Shown: positions 1-12,597, counted from the first letter of the stretch. The stretch is 64,000 nt of DNA from Pogostemon cablin (GCA_023678885.1 CM042954.1:4028198-4092197); one strand, 5' to 3'. Notes: generated by a model from the letters alone, not told the origin. Program-made: numbers and translations.

Positions 1-1265
1 ATTCTCGCCGGCAGCATGCACAACCTCACCGTTTTGGGCATAACTCTCCATCCGATCTTCAATTTAAGTGATCTACACGCCAAAACGATCCTCTCTTCAG
101 TGGCTTTCCAACGGTGTATAACAGAAACAATTTGGAGTTCCAAAATATTTTAGAAAAATCGTGGAAGTTGACAAACAGCAGCAACAAACAACCTCATGAT
201 CTTCTGATGTATTCCCAAGTCCAATCTTGACGTCGTGTGGGCGACGATCCTCAAGATCCTCTCAATCTGTTGTTCCCTTTCCCTCCACACAGTGTTAGGC
301 GTGAATAATTAGGGTTCCGGATAAGTTAAGATAATTTATATATGGGCTACAGCAGGGACCAGGAGGAGAAATTAGAGTCGGGCCTCCATTAGCCTTAAGT
401 ATCCAAGTTTAGCCCAAAACTTATTCTTAAGTCCAATAATAATAATATATTCCACTAAAATATTATTACTGCACTGTCACTCCAATTCCAAATTACGTTT
501 TGGGCTCCTTCTTATTATGAGTCCGTTAGTCTCCCCATGTTTAAGATATATAATGCCTATTAATTAATTAAGTTACTGATAACTTCATAAATTAATATCT
601 CATCCGAGAGTAGTACCACTCAACTTCATTATCATGCCGGAATAAATCCACCTGCAGGGCTTACATGATAATCCTTATGAGCTCCTCAAGGGGACATCAT
701 CAACCTATTTAATAGGACACAGATTCCTTCTACAATCAATAGCACATCATAGAGACAGCACTATTTCCCAACTCACCGAGTTTGTTGATTTAATATATGT
801 AAATCTCACCTATTGATGAATCAAAGAAATACATACTTCCTTACATGTTGAGGTTATTGTATAGGGATTAAGTGAATGAACATCCATAATAACTGAGATC
901 AAGTTCTCCTATATAGTCAGTATAAGTCGAACGATCTCAAACGGTCCTACTCAGTACACAAAGGGCACTAATGTGATTCATAGTCAAGACAAACTGATAC
1001 CAAATCACACTACAACCATCCCAATAGAGAGTCCCCGTCTATCTCGGTAGTGAGCATCTGTTTATACTATATAAGGAAACCGATAATATGATCTTTCGTA
1101 TGTTGTCGCACAACATATTATCTACAGTATAAAGTAAGTGGACTATTGCATTGGACATATAAATAAATTATACGACGCAATATTTGATCATGTGACTCTC
1201 ATTTCAAATTCACTGTTTAAATATTGTTCATACAAAAAGTTAGACTTTTAGTATACAATCCAACA
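1..1265 (-). repeat. Copia 3' LTR (5' part cut by window edge)
   Basis: This is the 3' long terminal repeat of a minus-strand Ty1/copia element. It matches the LTR at 6518-7847 along its length; base 1 corresponds to about base 6636, so roughly the first 118 bp of LTR lie outside the window. Its inner edge ends ...CAATCCAACA and is followed by the polypurine tract on the minus strand. Compared with the other copy it retains about 60 bp around 620-685 that the 5' LTR has lost. Confidence 0.85.
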
Positions 1266-1276
1266 ATCTCCCACTT
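1266..1276 (-). promoter_or_regulatory. Polypurine tract of copia element
   Basis: On the minus strand the sequence reads AAGTGGGAGAT directly before the LTR start TGTTGG. This is the usual plus-strand DNA primer position for plant copia elements, and it fixes the element's orientation as minus. Confidence 0.8.
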
Positions 1277-1404
1277 ATAATAAAAGACTATACTGTCAAC
1301 TCCACTGCCATACATCTGATTCCCGCTCCCACAACACAGCCATCAAAAGCTTTCGCCTTAAGGTCCTTGGAAAAGAATTTTACTAGGTTATCATCTGATA
1401 TAAT

Positions 1405-4174
1405 CTAGGCGACAACAACATTCTCCTCATCATACGATTTCTCGTAACAGGTGGTACTTGCGCTTAATGTGTATAATTGCTTATGGACTCGTGATTCCTT
1501 CAACTTTGCAACTGCACCATTATTATCACAATAAATTGTGATAGCCTTGGGCAAAATTAGAATCTCATCTAAGTCCATTATAAAGTTTCTAGAGTCATAT
1601 AGATACATTGACTGCCTTAGAGGCTCCAATTCACCATCTTTTCATGGTGGAGTCCGAAATATATTTCTATACAACACTCCTCCATATTATCGCTCTACTT
1701 CCAAAATAAACAAATAACCTTGAGGTGGATTTACTTCCGTTCTTATCTGATTTAAAAAATTTGAATCTATGTAACCCATAAGAAATAATGAATATGTCCG
1801 GTAAGCCCACATATAATTTCTTATTCTTTTCAGGTACATAAATATATGTCTTACCACAGTTCAACATTCTTATTTCAGGTTACCTTGATACCCACTGTTC
1901 ATGCCTTCGGATAAACAGATATCCATTCTCGTGCATAACATTCCTTAGATTAAGTGTCCTTATTTGCCGAAGCATAAGGAACCGCCTTCATCACCTTGTC
2001 TTCTTTTGTGTCATAAGACATAATTTCCTTAGATAAAGTCACATGCTAAAACAAGCAAGGATTGTATCATTCCTTGAAGCTTGAGATAAGCATAATATCC
2101 TACCTTGTGATCATGATCGTAAGAATATATTTTGCTTCTCTTAAGTCCTTCATTTCATACCGCTTTATCAACCATACCCATATACGCCTGAAAATACTCT
2201 TTCATTGTCTCCAATGAGCAAGATATCATCTACGTATAGTACAAGAAATATCACCACGTTTCCGTCACTCTTTACAATACACAAAACACATCTGAGCATT
2301 GATTAAATCCATGTTACTGGATTTTCTCATCAAAATAAATGTAGCAAGATTTTGAAACTTGCTTTAGTCCAACGATGGACAATTTTAAGTTTACAATCAA
2401 AATACTCTAAGCCCTTTGCAATGAATCACTCTGGTTGTTTCACATAGATGTTTTCTTCAAGACTTCCATTCAGGAAAACTGTCTTGACATCTATTTGTTA
2501 TTCCTCATAATCAATATGATTAGCAACAGATAAAAGAATCTAGATCAACATAGGCATAGCTACTGGCAAACAGGTTTTCTCATAATCAAACACTTTCTTT
2601 CTGAGTATACCTTTTCGCAACAAGCTTTGCTTTAAAGGTTTCCACCTTACCGTCTAATCCTCCTTTTATTTTGTAGACCCACACATCCAATGGCTTTTAC
2701 ACCATTTGGTGGTTCTACAAGCTCCCAGATTTAAGTTAGAATCCATAGATCCTATTCCAAAAATCATTGCAACTTGCTAAGATATCGCATTTTTATCTTG
2801 CAATGCTTCGTCATATCCGTGGGTCAATTCCATGTTTACTAGGACCAAGTCTCATGACTCTCCCAAAAAATATAACTATTCGATTGATGAACAACCCTCC
2901 CACTACGATAAAGTGCTACACAAAATTGTGTATCAAACGTATCACACGATGCAGTTTTCTTGTGGTATAACCTCGTGTACAATTGGTACTATATTTCATT
3001 TTCCCTCTCACATCCTTTAGAACAATTTATACATGGCTTTGTGATTTATTATATAGTCCTTTTTTCAAAAATCTAGTGTTCGTGTAACAATCACCCTTTG
3101 ATATTTTGGACTAAATAAATCATCCTTCATTTTTCTAGGATATCCCACAAACAGACAAACATTCTTACGACATGTTGTTTCTATGGCATACCTATAAAAT
3201 GAATTTAGTAATTCCAAATAACTCTTCATCTATCTAACCATTTCCATAAGAGTCTTACTCATTCTTTCCGCTACACCACTCAGCTGGGGTATAACCAGTG
3301 TAGACAACTTGAGATTTAATCCCATCCTCTGATAAATAGCTCCTAAACTATCCGAAGAGGTACTCGCCACAATGATAAATCGTAATGACTTGATATATTT
3401 TCCATGACACTTCACCGTACCAGCCTTGCAATTCTTGAATTAATCAAAGAACTTAGACATGCAGTGCATCAATTAAATATATCGGTATCTAGAATAATCA
3501 TCAATAAATTGATGAATACTCATAACTACCTCTCGCCGGAATAATCTTAGGATCGCATAAATCAGAATGAACTATTACCAACATATCTTTGCATGGCTCT
3601 ATACCCCTTTGCCTTAAAAGGTCTTTAATCATTTTACTTCCAAGCAAGACTCGCAAGTCTGATAGTTTCCACTTCAGATAAACCCAACGGTTCATCGGCT
3701 ATCAACCTTTGAATCCTACTTAAGTAAAATTGATCTAGTCATAGATGCCAAAAGTATGTTTGGTTCATTCTCGAAGGTTCCTTTCTCTTATTAGAATTAG
3801 AAGACGCGTTATTAATTACTATTTGTTGCATCCGTGGGAAAAACATGACTTAAGAGTGTACAAATTATCCACTAACGTACCACCACAAATTATAGCTCCA
3901 TCCTTCATTATAATGACCAATCATTTAAATGAAATAGAGTATCTATCCGTATATGCATAGAAACTGAACATAAATTCTTTCTATGAAAATATACGTAAAG
4001 ATAATTTCTCGTAATCAAATGTTTATTCCTATCAGAAGATAAAGAAATAGCTCCCAGTGCAACAGGCACTACTCTTGTAGCATTACCCATGTACATAATG
4101 ATCTCATCATCACTTAGCTGCAGACATTTAGTGATTCCGGTATCTACACACAACGTGTTAGTAAACACCATCAC
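1405..4174 (-). pseudogene. Copia pol pseudogene (protease, integrase, RT, RNase H)
   Basis: This is the decayed pol region of the copia element, read right to left on the minus strand. Near 4150-3910 are protease-like residues (CVDTG, and MGNATRV downstream). GAG-pre-integrase and the start of integrase lie at 3695-3501 (VHSDLCDP, ARGSYEY), and late integrase core at 3415-3230 (QLSGVAERMSKTLMEMVR). Reverse transcriptase shows a VKTVFLNGSLEE stretch at 2495-2445 and the catalytic YVDD at 2236-2225. RNase H fragments are at 1867-1667 and 1629-1405 (IYCDNNGAVA). The domain order protease-integrase-RT-RNase H defines Ty1/copia. Many stops and frameshifts separate the pieces and the longest open frame is under 90 codons, so it cannot supply working enzymes. 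Confidence 0.85.
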
Positions 4175-4279
4175 TAATCATGTTTCAACAACTAGTGAAT
4201 AAGATACTAACCTTATTCACATCTCGATAAAAAATTGATTTCCTTCGCCACTTGTATTGTCAGAAGTTTCCCACCGAAT

Positions 4280-5290
4280 ACGACCTCTTGTAATTCAGAA
4301 TAAAATTGCTCAAAACATCTTGACAAATTATGGAGAATAAAATTGACCTAGGTTTCCCCTTCAATTTCTACTCCAAGTATTTCCAATTCATTCATCAAGC
4401 CTACCATGACCTCTAGCCTTTCTATCTTACTCAAGTATCCGAAGAGTCGAATGAGACTATCATATTTCTATGAACGTCTCAACTCTCCACTAGAGACTTA
4501 AATAGGCATCAGAGGGTATCCTTAGTGAGAATACAATTTTATATTTTCTTAAGTAGTAAGAATTAAAATCAAGATTCTTTTCTAATCATCTAATTTTGGA
4601 CAAGTAAATATAATTTCTTTCAGTTAACAATAAGTGGAATAAACCATTCAAAATACTGAGAATCACTTAAATAAATACACCGATCAAATCTTCAAATTTA
4701 TCCATTTATATTGATTCCCTCGAAATAATATAAAAATAAAATTCACCGACATCTCAAGCACCGTGAGTCTGCATGCCATGATAGTGTGGACGTATACAAA
4801 CCCGAACATTTATAAGAGAAGGTTTTATCCATTAATTTTATTTGTCAACCTAACGTCATGACAAAATAATTAATAGTCGGTTCCTCTTTAGTCATGCAAA
4901 TAATAGCAGTGACTCCGATGGAGAGGATACTTATTATTTGCACCTAAGTGTACACCATTATTTGATCTCAAGTCCATTGTGCAAGCTTATGTGCCTTACA
5001 GATGGAGAAGTACACACGCGCTCGGATAACTTCCTATAATTATCATAAAGAAGTTTGTACCAGTGATCTGTAAGTAAACTCATCCGATGTGGAGGAAGGC
5101 CCTATTGCCAACGTGTAAGTTTACTCACATTGCTTACAAACCAATAATGGAGGCCGCGGGAATTTATTACCAATCCCCTCTCCCACTTAGTTATTTAACA
5201 CCGAGGGTTTATACATGCATATAATATAGAATAATAAAATACACAATCTAGCATGCTCCTATTACACCAAATAAGGCAGTAAATAACAGA
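4280..5290 (-). pseudogene. Copia gag remnant (UBN2-type)
   Basis: On the minus strand around 4425-4300 the reading contains EVMVGLMNELEILGVEIEG followed by VNFILHNLSRCFEQF. This is the characteristic middle of plant copia gag proteins (the UBN2 gag domain). The rest of the interval is AT-rich and has no open frame; the gag N-terminus is probably in 4430-5290 but is too decayed to place. It lies between the GC-rich leader and the protease, as expected. Confidence 0.7.
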
Positions 5291-5379
5291 GAATCATGCA
5301 TAACATATATAACAATAATCAAATCAATTATGACAGTTATATATCAGCGAATTTGATTGTTCGCCGCCAAACACAAATA

Positions 5380-6498
5380 TGGGCAATGCAGACGGGGGTC
5401 AGGTTGCGGGTTTGGGGCAGCGCCCCGAAGCCTAATCTGAAAATGAGAAGCGGTCTTCACGAATTTTCCTTCAGATTCCTTGCCCGACGCTAACTACACC
5501 ACCCATATATCTGCTCATCGACACGCCACCAGATGCCACAATGTGCTCTCGTGCCTGCCTCCGTGTGTGACTCCGAGCGCTGAAACACATAATCGTGCAG
5601 CAGCCACGCTAACAACCATGCGCCTCGCCTGGCAGGTCACCTGCACTTCGCCCGACACCACGTACAACACCGCGCGCCCCTCCGAGCATGGCACCGGGCG
5701 CACTACCCGGTTTCTAAGAAAACACACACAACGCCACGCACGATGCCCAGCCATGCGCTCGGCCTACAGCCCGTAAGCAAGCTCACCACACGGCAGCCTG
5801 CTCGGTGACTCGCCCGTCGCTTGCCATGTGTGCCCACCAGCAGGCAAGCTCCGCCCGCCAACCTGCTAGGAATCAAATACTCATATTCGGAAACATGCGC
5901 GTCAGGCCCGTTTGCACGCCCAGCGTTGTGCTCGTTTGCATGCCTGGCAAAGCCAACAATCGTGCAGCCTGCCCGCCATGATGCTTTCTTCTGCGCGGCC
6001 CTCCGTGCGATGCGCTCTACCTTCAGCAAGCCGCCCTGCACGCTAAGTCATCACCGCCCGACATCACGCTCACTATCACGCGCTCATCCAGAACACTGGC
6101 CTCCTGCTCGCCGACGGGTACTATCGCCCGATACCACGCTCGATTTCATGCTGCCACCATACGAGATGCCCGACGGCTCCTTCTAGTGCCCAGCTTCATC
6201 ACCCGCCATCGTGCACACCATCGGGCGCAGCACTCGGCATCTTAAGTGGTTTCACGCCCAGCGCTAGCCCAGCCGCATGCCAGCTCGCTCACTAATTGAG
6301 ACATCGTCTTCTTTCCAATCGTGAATTCATCGAACAGGGTTCGTCAATTCTCACACACAGCCATCGACAATATAGGGTTTACATGTATAATAAAATAATT
6401 ATAGAAATCCTAATTCATGCATGAGATTCTAATTCATAATTAAACCACATATTCCACATAAACCATAGCCTAACATGTCACGCTTCACCACGAAATTG
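5380..6498 (-). other. GC-rich leader between copia PBS and gag
   Basis: This untranslated leader lies between the primer-binding site and the gag remnant. The part at 5390-6300 is strikingly GC-rich compared with the AT-rich neighbours. It is built of short words such as CGCCCG, CACGC and CAGC, with CAGCGCCCCGAAGC near 5420. Frames of 98-121 codons open on both strands here, but they look like by-products of base composition: they are low in complexity and match no protein I know. Confidence 0.5.
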
Positions 6499-6500
6499 AA

Positions 6501-6512
6501 GCTCTGATACCA
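6501..6512 (-). promoter_or_regulatory. Copia primer-binding site (tRNA-iMet)
   Basis: The minus strand reads TGGTATCAGAGC, complementary to the 3' end of plant initiator-methionine tRNA. It lies five bases inside the end of the LTR at 6518. This identifies 6518-7847 as the 5' LTR. Confidence 0.9.
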
Positions 6513-6517
6513 ATCGT

Positions 6518-7847
6518 TGGCGTTCGATCATTTGGTTAACGTGAACCGTTAGGGTTCCATGTGTTTTTAAATCAGCGGAAGCAAGAAGATAGAAACATAT
6601 TACCTTTCACCAGGGTATGCTGAGGAAGAACATGAATTCTCACCGGCAGCATGTACAGCCTCACTGATTTGGGCATAACTCTCTCATCCGTTCTCCGATT
6701 TGAGTGATCTATACGCCAAAACGATCCTCTCTTCAGTGGCTTTCCAATACTATGTATCACATGAATAGTTTAGAGTTCGACATGATTTTAGAAAAATTAT
6801 GGAAGTTGATGAACAGCAGCAGCAGACAACCTCTTGATCTTCTGCTATATTCTCAAGTCCAATCTTGACGTCGTGTGGGCGACGATCCTCAAGATCCTCT
6901 CAATCTGCAGTTCCCTTTCCCTCCTCATAGTGTTAGGCATGAATAATTAGGGTTTCAGATAAGCTGAGATGACTTATATATGGGCTACAGCAGTGACCAG
7001 GAGGAGAAATTAGAGTCGGGCCTCCATTGGGCTTAAGTATCCAAGTTTAGCCCAAAATTTATACTTAAGTCCAATAATAATAATAATATATTCCACTAAA
7101 ATATTATTACTGCACTGCCGCTCCAATTTCAAAATACGTTTTGGGCTCCTTCTTATTATGGGCTTGTTAGTCTCCCCATGTTTAAATATACATTGCCCAT
7201 TAATTAATTAAGTTATTGACAAGTCCATTAATTAATATCTCATCCAAGAGTAGTATGAGCTCCTCAAGGGGACATCATCAAACTATTTAATAGGACACGG
7301 ATTCCTTCTACAATCAACAACACACCATAGAGACATCACTATTTTCCAACTCACCGAGTTTGTTGATTTAATATATATAAATCTCACCTATTGATGAATC
7401 AAAGAAATACATACTTCCTTACGCGTCGAGGTTATTGTATAGGAATTAAGAGCACGAACATCCATAATAACTGAGATCAAGTTCTCCAATATAGTCAGTA
7501 TATGTCGAACGATCTCAAGCGGTCCTGCTTAATACACACAAAGAGCACTAATGTGATTCTATAGTCAAGAAAAACTAATACCAAATCACACTACAACCAT
7601 CCCGATAGAGAGTCCTCGTCTATCTCGGTTGTAAGCATATGTTTATACTTTATAAGGAAATCGATAATATGATCTTCTGCGTGTTTTCGTACAATATATT
7701 ATCTACAGTATAAAGTAAGTGGACTATTGCATAGGACATATAAATAAATTATAAGACGCAATCATTTGATCATGTGATTCTCATTTTAAATTCATTGTTT
7801 AAATATTGTTCATACAAAAAGCTAGACTTTTAGTATACAATCCAACA
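6518..7847 (-). repeat. Copia 5' LTR
   Basis: A 1330-bp LTR beginning TGTTGGATTG and ending ...CGCCA on the minus strand, followed by the tRNA-iMet primer site. It is clearly homologous to 1-1265 and to the split copy at 16060-19104. About 60 bp present in the other copies is missing near 7249. The outer flank is TATGG; the partner duplication lies beyond base 1, so the target duplication cannot be checked. Confidence 0.88.
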
Positions 7848-9886
7848 TATGGATGTTCATCCGAGGGATGAATTCGATTTCATTCAAGATGCATTTTTCT
7901 CTCATTGATCTTACTACGGTTCAGATCAATGCGAATTTATTGATGAACACTCCTCCCCACATCGCGATCTTCACTACATGTTAAGCTAATGGAGATTGGT
8001 GAACTTTGGTAGATATGCATGTTCAGGGTGTGTATCTCGATCATTATATGATATTAGTGGGAGAGTCGGAGTATGAGGAGGACGAGCCACTACAGCAGCA
8101 GTAGTTTGGACCACATCAACCACCACCGTTTGAGCAGCCGATTCCTGAGGTACATATGGAGATGCCTCACGACATCCCAAAAATGGGTATTCCTCCTATG
8201 CAGCCACCACCACAGCAACAGTAGCAGTATGATTTCTGGCAGGCTCAGGATCGCTTCTGTAGAGAGTAATTCAGGATGATAAATGAGCACTTTGCCATGT
8301 TAAATACGAACCAGCAGGAGAAGAACCGCCAACTTACTTTAGCGAACACGAATTATGATGCGCTCAACTTGAGGTATGATGCTATGGATAGAAGGTTGGG
8401 AGAGATGCAGGCCAATTATCGAGAGGTGATAGGAAGCTTTGGGTTCTTCAGAGAGATTTTGATTTATGGCGAATGGAGATTAGTGATGATGATGATGCTC
8501 CGAAGGAGTAGAGTGTGCCAGGTTTTTCTCTTTGTCTGATTCCTCTCATCTCCCTTCTATTTTTCACTTGACAGGTTGAGGCTTGATTGGTGGTTGAGTT
8601 TGGTTTTATGAGATTCATGCGTGAGTGTTATGTACCATTTTGATGATATTGATGGTGTTGATGGATATTTGTACAGTTGATGATGATTAATGGTTTGACA
8701 TTGACTCTTTGGTATGCATGTGCATATTTTACTTATGATATATGTTGATTTTGTTTGAGAAAGCATGTGTTGTTATTACTTGTAGTTTATATAGAAATTG
8801 ATGTTGATTGCATGCTTTGAAGAGTACTTAGGAAATCTATTACCCATGTCAGAATTTGAGCCTTTTAATCATGCTACATCAATGCATGATAGTTTATTCT
8901 TGAGAGAATCGTTCATACATCTGTATTCTAGAACTTGGTTTGGAGTATTGTTTAAGAATCATGATTAATTGATACTAGGAGATGATCTTAGGCCATTATT
9001 GATAATTGAGCCACTTAGCCAAAAATTTACTTTACCTTATAATTTGTATATCATTGGAAGTCATGTTGAGCCTTTAAAAGCTTTTTCTTTGGCAAGCATG
9101 TGATAAAGAGCTTTTATTACCTCTACTTTAGCTTTGAAATATCATATTTACTAGTAGAGAGTTGAGGTGAATTAATAGCTAAGAGATGAAATTGAAGAAA
9201 AAAGGAAGAAAAATTTTGCTAGTGATGAGTGAAGAAAGATTGTGGTTAAATCATGTCTAAGGGTATTGCCTAAAATCGGTACCCTGACTGTTTAGAAGGG
9301 TAGTGCCTGAAATTAGTACACTTGTACTTTGAAGAAATATGATGTTGATTCAAGTAAAAGAAGGAGAAGGTGAATCGCAAAGATCATGAGAATGATGGTG
9401 GAGAAGAATGAAGTTGTTTGATGAAAACCAAACTCCAAGGTAATTCTCTACTAGTGAATTAGTCACTTTATCTAAATTCTCCTACCTTTACCAAAGAGCT
9501 AACATTACAACTCATAAGACAAGTCCTTTGTGATCCTAGTATTGAGATGATTATGAATTGATCTTTGAGACCTTGGCCAAGCTCATGGTTACGCGGATGT
9601 ATGAATTGATTATGAACGTATAAACTAATCCTTGAAGTGTACATCTTTTACACTTGAGAGCAAGAGTAAATACTTACCTAGTGAGCTAGATGACATAGCA
9701 CTCGTAGAAGTATTGTGATTGATTGATGTTCTTACATAGATGAAAAATATGATGACTGCATGTTTTGATTTCATGAAATTGCATGTGTTATAAAGTTGTG
9801 CATGAATGAGGATTTAGTAAATCATACTCTCTTACTTTGTTTTGATTTCGTTGCCTCGGGACGAGCAACATGTAAGTTAGAGAGTT
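7848..9886 (+). pseudogene. 3' internal remnant of Athila/Tat-type gypsy element
   Basis: This is the post-pol end of an older gypsy element cut off on the left by the copia insertion. From about 8060 to 8540 one frame encodes a proline- and glutamine-rich stretch, then a heptad-like segment (starting MINEHFAMLNTNQQEKNRQL at 8276) resembling the C-terminal Athila-type ORF. Three in-frame stops break it; two are TAG inside CAG runs. The non-coding 8820-9886 is homologous to 46.93-48.11 kb in the Athila element, sharing the 'gtagtgcc(c/t)gaaa' doublets near 9250-9320 and CCTCGGGACGAGCAACATGT at about 9855. Confidence 0.65.
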
Positions 9887-10334
9887 TGATGAGAGTGATG
9901 ATTCACGTATTTTGAGCTCTGATTTGTGTGGAAATTGAGTATGATTTGGGCTATTACCAAGGCAAATCGGTATGTTTATGGAAAATCCACGAATCAGATG
10001 CTATTGAGGCTATTTGAGCATATTCATACAGGAAAACAGGTTAGAAGTGCTCAGAATCGGAAAACACGAGATTCGAGATGCCGCTTGACCTCAGGAGGAG
10101 CCATTCGACCAACACTACTTGGTCGATCGAGGGTAGAGTTGGTCGAGCGAGTGTCTGTACAGAGTTTCAATGAATAGGGATGCCGCTCGACCTACCGAAG
10201 TTCACTCGACCTCGTCAATTTTAGTCAAGCGAGGACAGACGATCCTATTTTTGTTAATTTCGGCCCTCCTTTGTGTGAATTGACGTATTTTTCAAGAAAA
10301 AGCCCAGTAAAGGTCCGTAAGGAGAGTTTACAAG

Positions 10335-10344
10335 TATAAAAAGG
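10335..10344 (+). promoter_or_regulatory. Probable LTR TATA box
   Basis: TATAAAAAGG in the context TTTACAAGTATAAAAAGG. The related LTR at the window end has TTTACAAGTATAAAAG at the equivalent place (63407-63414, minus strand), which supports a conserved promoter. Confidence 0.55.
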
Positions 10345-11310
10345 GATGCTGATCACATCAAGAAGAGAGTTAGATTCCACATCCATCCTATTCAAACCCT
10401 AACTCCATCTGCAGGAGCTGTAGAGAGAGATTCGTATAGCGAATCAAGTGAGAATCAAGTGAAGATTCAAGACGGAGCGAGAAGCGACGGCGCCCACATC
10501 TAGGGTTTACTTCGCAACTTAACCTTTCTTGTAATTTTCAAGACTATGGGTAAGATTCATCCAAACACCATTAACGTTCTTCGAAGTGTCATATGCTAGA
10601 ACCGCTTCGGTAGTTCTAGGATTTATGAAGGTTTTATCTAGTTAATTGAACTTTAGTATGTATACTCCGTACAACACAACTTATGGATTTATTTTATATA
10701 AGACTATGCTTTATTAATTCATACTCAGAGTTGTTTTGTGCATCATTAACTATTATGTTGAGTCTGAATACATATTTTGGTTATTTATTGAGTGCGTTCA
10801 CTGCTGAACAGGATTTTATATTATGATTAAGTGAGGGGACTCCGAAGTTTCATTAGAACTATCTTATATAAATACTTATTAATTGAATTGAATTCGGGTT
10901 AATAAGTAGGATAAAGAGGATAATTATATAGTATCTATAAAGGGAGATCATATCGGGTTAGAGTACTTAGTACACGGGAAATAATTGATACTGATAGTAC
11001 CAAGAAAGGGGGTATAATTATGCTCTTGCTTCAAGGTGATTCACATGTGTTACACGCATATTTACTTGTGTCTATAGAGTAGATTTATATGGTTTAGTGA
11101 TGCGTCCATACTCTATAAGGCAGAATGGATGGCCCAAAGAGCTACATATCTTCTCATGTGATCACTCTCGTTAAATCTCTATTGTCTCTATTTTATTTGT
11201 TATTTTATTGTTTTGTTTATTAGAGTAGTAACTATTCCACAACCAAAATTGTCAACAATAGTTTCTTTTAATTTAAATAATAATAAATTGATAATCAATC
11301 GTCCTCTAGG

Positions 11311-11388
11311 TTCGATAATAAAACTTGGTCGCTATCTAAACTACAATCGTTCGATAATAAAACTTGGTCGCTATCTAAACTACAATCG
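11311..11388 (+). repeat. 39-bp perfect tandem duplication in LTR
   Basis: The 39-bp unit starting TTCGATAATAAAACTTGGTC occurs at 11311-11349 and again at 11350-11388 without mismatch. The related LTR at 62.4 kb has only one equivalent segment, so the duplication is recent and local. Confidence 0.9.
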
Positions 11389-11431
11389 CACCCTTCTTGG
11401 GATAAATTGTGTGTTAAGAAAACACTTATCA

Positions 11432-12597
11432 ATACGATAACCTCAAATCTATAAATGAGGAATCCACACCTTTACTCACCCCATGCATGAGGGTTTTCAT
11501 GGCCCCGATTTCAACCTCAAATCATTGAAACATAAGAAAATATCCTTTAGTCTTTCTCAAATCTTTTAGAAATATGAATAACCTCAAATCATGGAGATAC
11601 TGGTGTAATCTTAAATCCGTTCAAGATAAACTCAAATTTTCAAGAGATATCCTCAAATTATCCGTTGTGCAGTGCAGCAAACTTTCACAACAATTTAAAA
11701 GGTGCTCATGTCCCTTTTTTCAACAGCGAATGGTGGCAACGACAATGAAGTCGGCCCAACGAAGATGGAAGTTGTTCGGCAGTGAGAGCATGGCTGGAGT
11801 GTGCAGCGATTACAGAAACGACAGTGGATGGATCGACACTGAAGCGGCACGCTTCGACAAAGGCAGCACAGGCTGTGACAAATCTACGATGACAACTTGA
11901 CGATGGACAGCGGAGCTCAGATCTCGGTGGCGAAACTGGAGGCTGGCATCGTGATTTTCGACAGCAGTGGGTTGGAAACGTGAACGAAAAAGCAGCGAAC
12001 AGCGCGGAGGCTCCAGGTTCCTCCGGCGACTCAAACTTGGCGGAGACGATCTGTTGTGGTGAGGCAGCGGCTGAAGACCAGATCTGGAATGGCGTTCTTT
12101 TACAGCAGATAGATTTGCAGAGGACGGCAGCAAACGGTGGCTTTCCAGCAAGGGATGATGATGGCGGACGTGGCGCCGAACTGGTGTTGTTCCCCGATGG
12201 GCAGCGCGACTTCCGGCAGAAGTGTTTGGACAATGGCTATTCGCGATTCCGGCAGGAAGATCGGTGTTGCGACGGGTCTCCGTTGAGGTGGCTGATCTGG
12301 CGGCTGTCAATTTTGGGGAAGCACTTCCACGCTATCTTATTTTGTGAGAGAGAAAATATCCTTCACTTTGAAGAGAGAGAGATTGACTATGCTTGTGGGT
12401 GGACTTTGACTCTACCAATTAATTCAATTGGCTTGGGCTTCATTTGCTTTCCTTCGTGAATTCAGATTGGGAACTTGGATTTATAAATTAATTAAGCCAT
12501 AAACTTATGATTAAATTAATTTGAGCTCATGTCACTCAAATTTATTAATTGGACTCAACTCATATCAATTCCATGAATTTCAATTAAATATGAGGAG
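11432..12597. other. Unassigned stretch, GC-rich centre
   Basis: No gene is recognised. The left part repeats CCTCAAATC/CCTCAAATT four times (11443-11660). The centre (11740-12330) is GC-rich and open for 159-175 codons on both strands, but the predicted peptides are low in complexity and unfamiliar. The right part (12400-12597) is AATTAATT-rich and resembles LTR-type sequence. A decayed retroelement leader or LTR is the simplest reading, but I cannot prove it. Confidence 0.3.

Larger units (their letters stand above)
1..7847 (-). mobile_element. Ty1/copia retrotransposon, decayed, nearly complete
   Basis: A minus-strand element with 5' LTR, primer-binding site, GC-rich leader, gag remnant, pol remnant, polypurine tract and 3' LTR in canonical order. 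Only about 118 bp of the 3' LTR is missing, at the window edge. It appears to have inserted into the 3' internal part of an Athila/Tat-type gypsy element, whose sequence resumes at 7848. All reading frames are broken. Confidence 0.85.
9887..11431 (+). repeat. Athila/Tat-type gypsy 3' LTR
   Basis: A 1545-bp LTR beginning TGATGAGAGTG and ending ...AACACTTATCA. It follows the conserved terminal internal block and is about four-fifths similar by eye to the minus-strand LTR at 62394-63977. It contains a patch of 'GGTCGA/TCGACC' words (10075-10240), a TATA box (10335-10344) and a perfect 39-bp tandem duplication (11311-11388). No primer-binding site follows it, so it is a 3' LTR. The matching 5' LTR is not in the window. 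Confidence 0.75.

Noticed and set aside
5480..6186. Overlapping GC-rich ORFs of 98-121 codons on both strands
   Set aside because: They lie in the copia leader, are low in complexity and resemble no protein; open frames are expected from the GC-rich composition.
11706..12459. ORFs of 159-175 codons on both strands
   Set aside because: Opposite-strand frames cover the same bases with no recognisable domain, so I list the stretch as unassigned.
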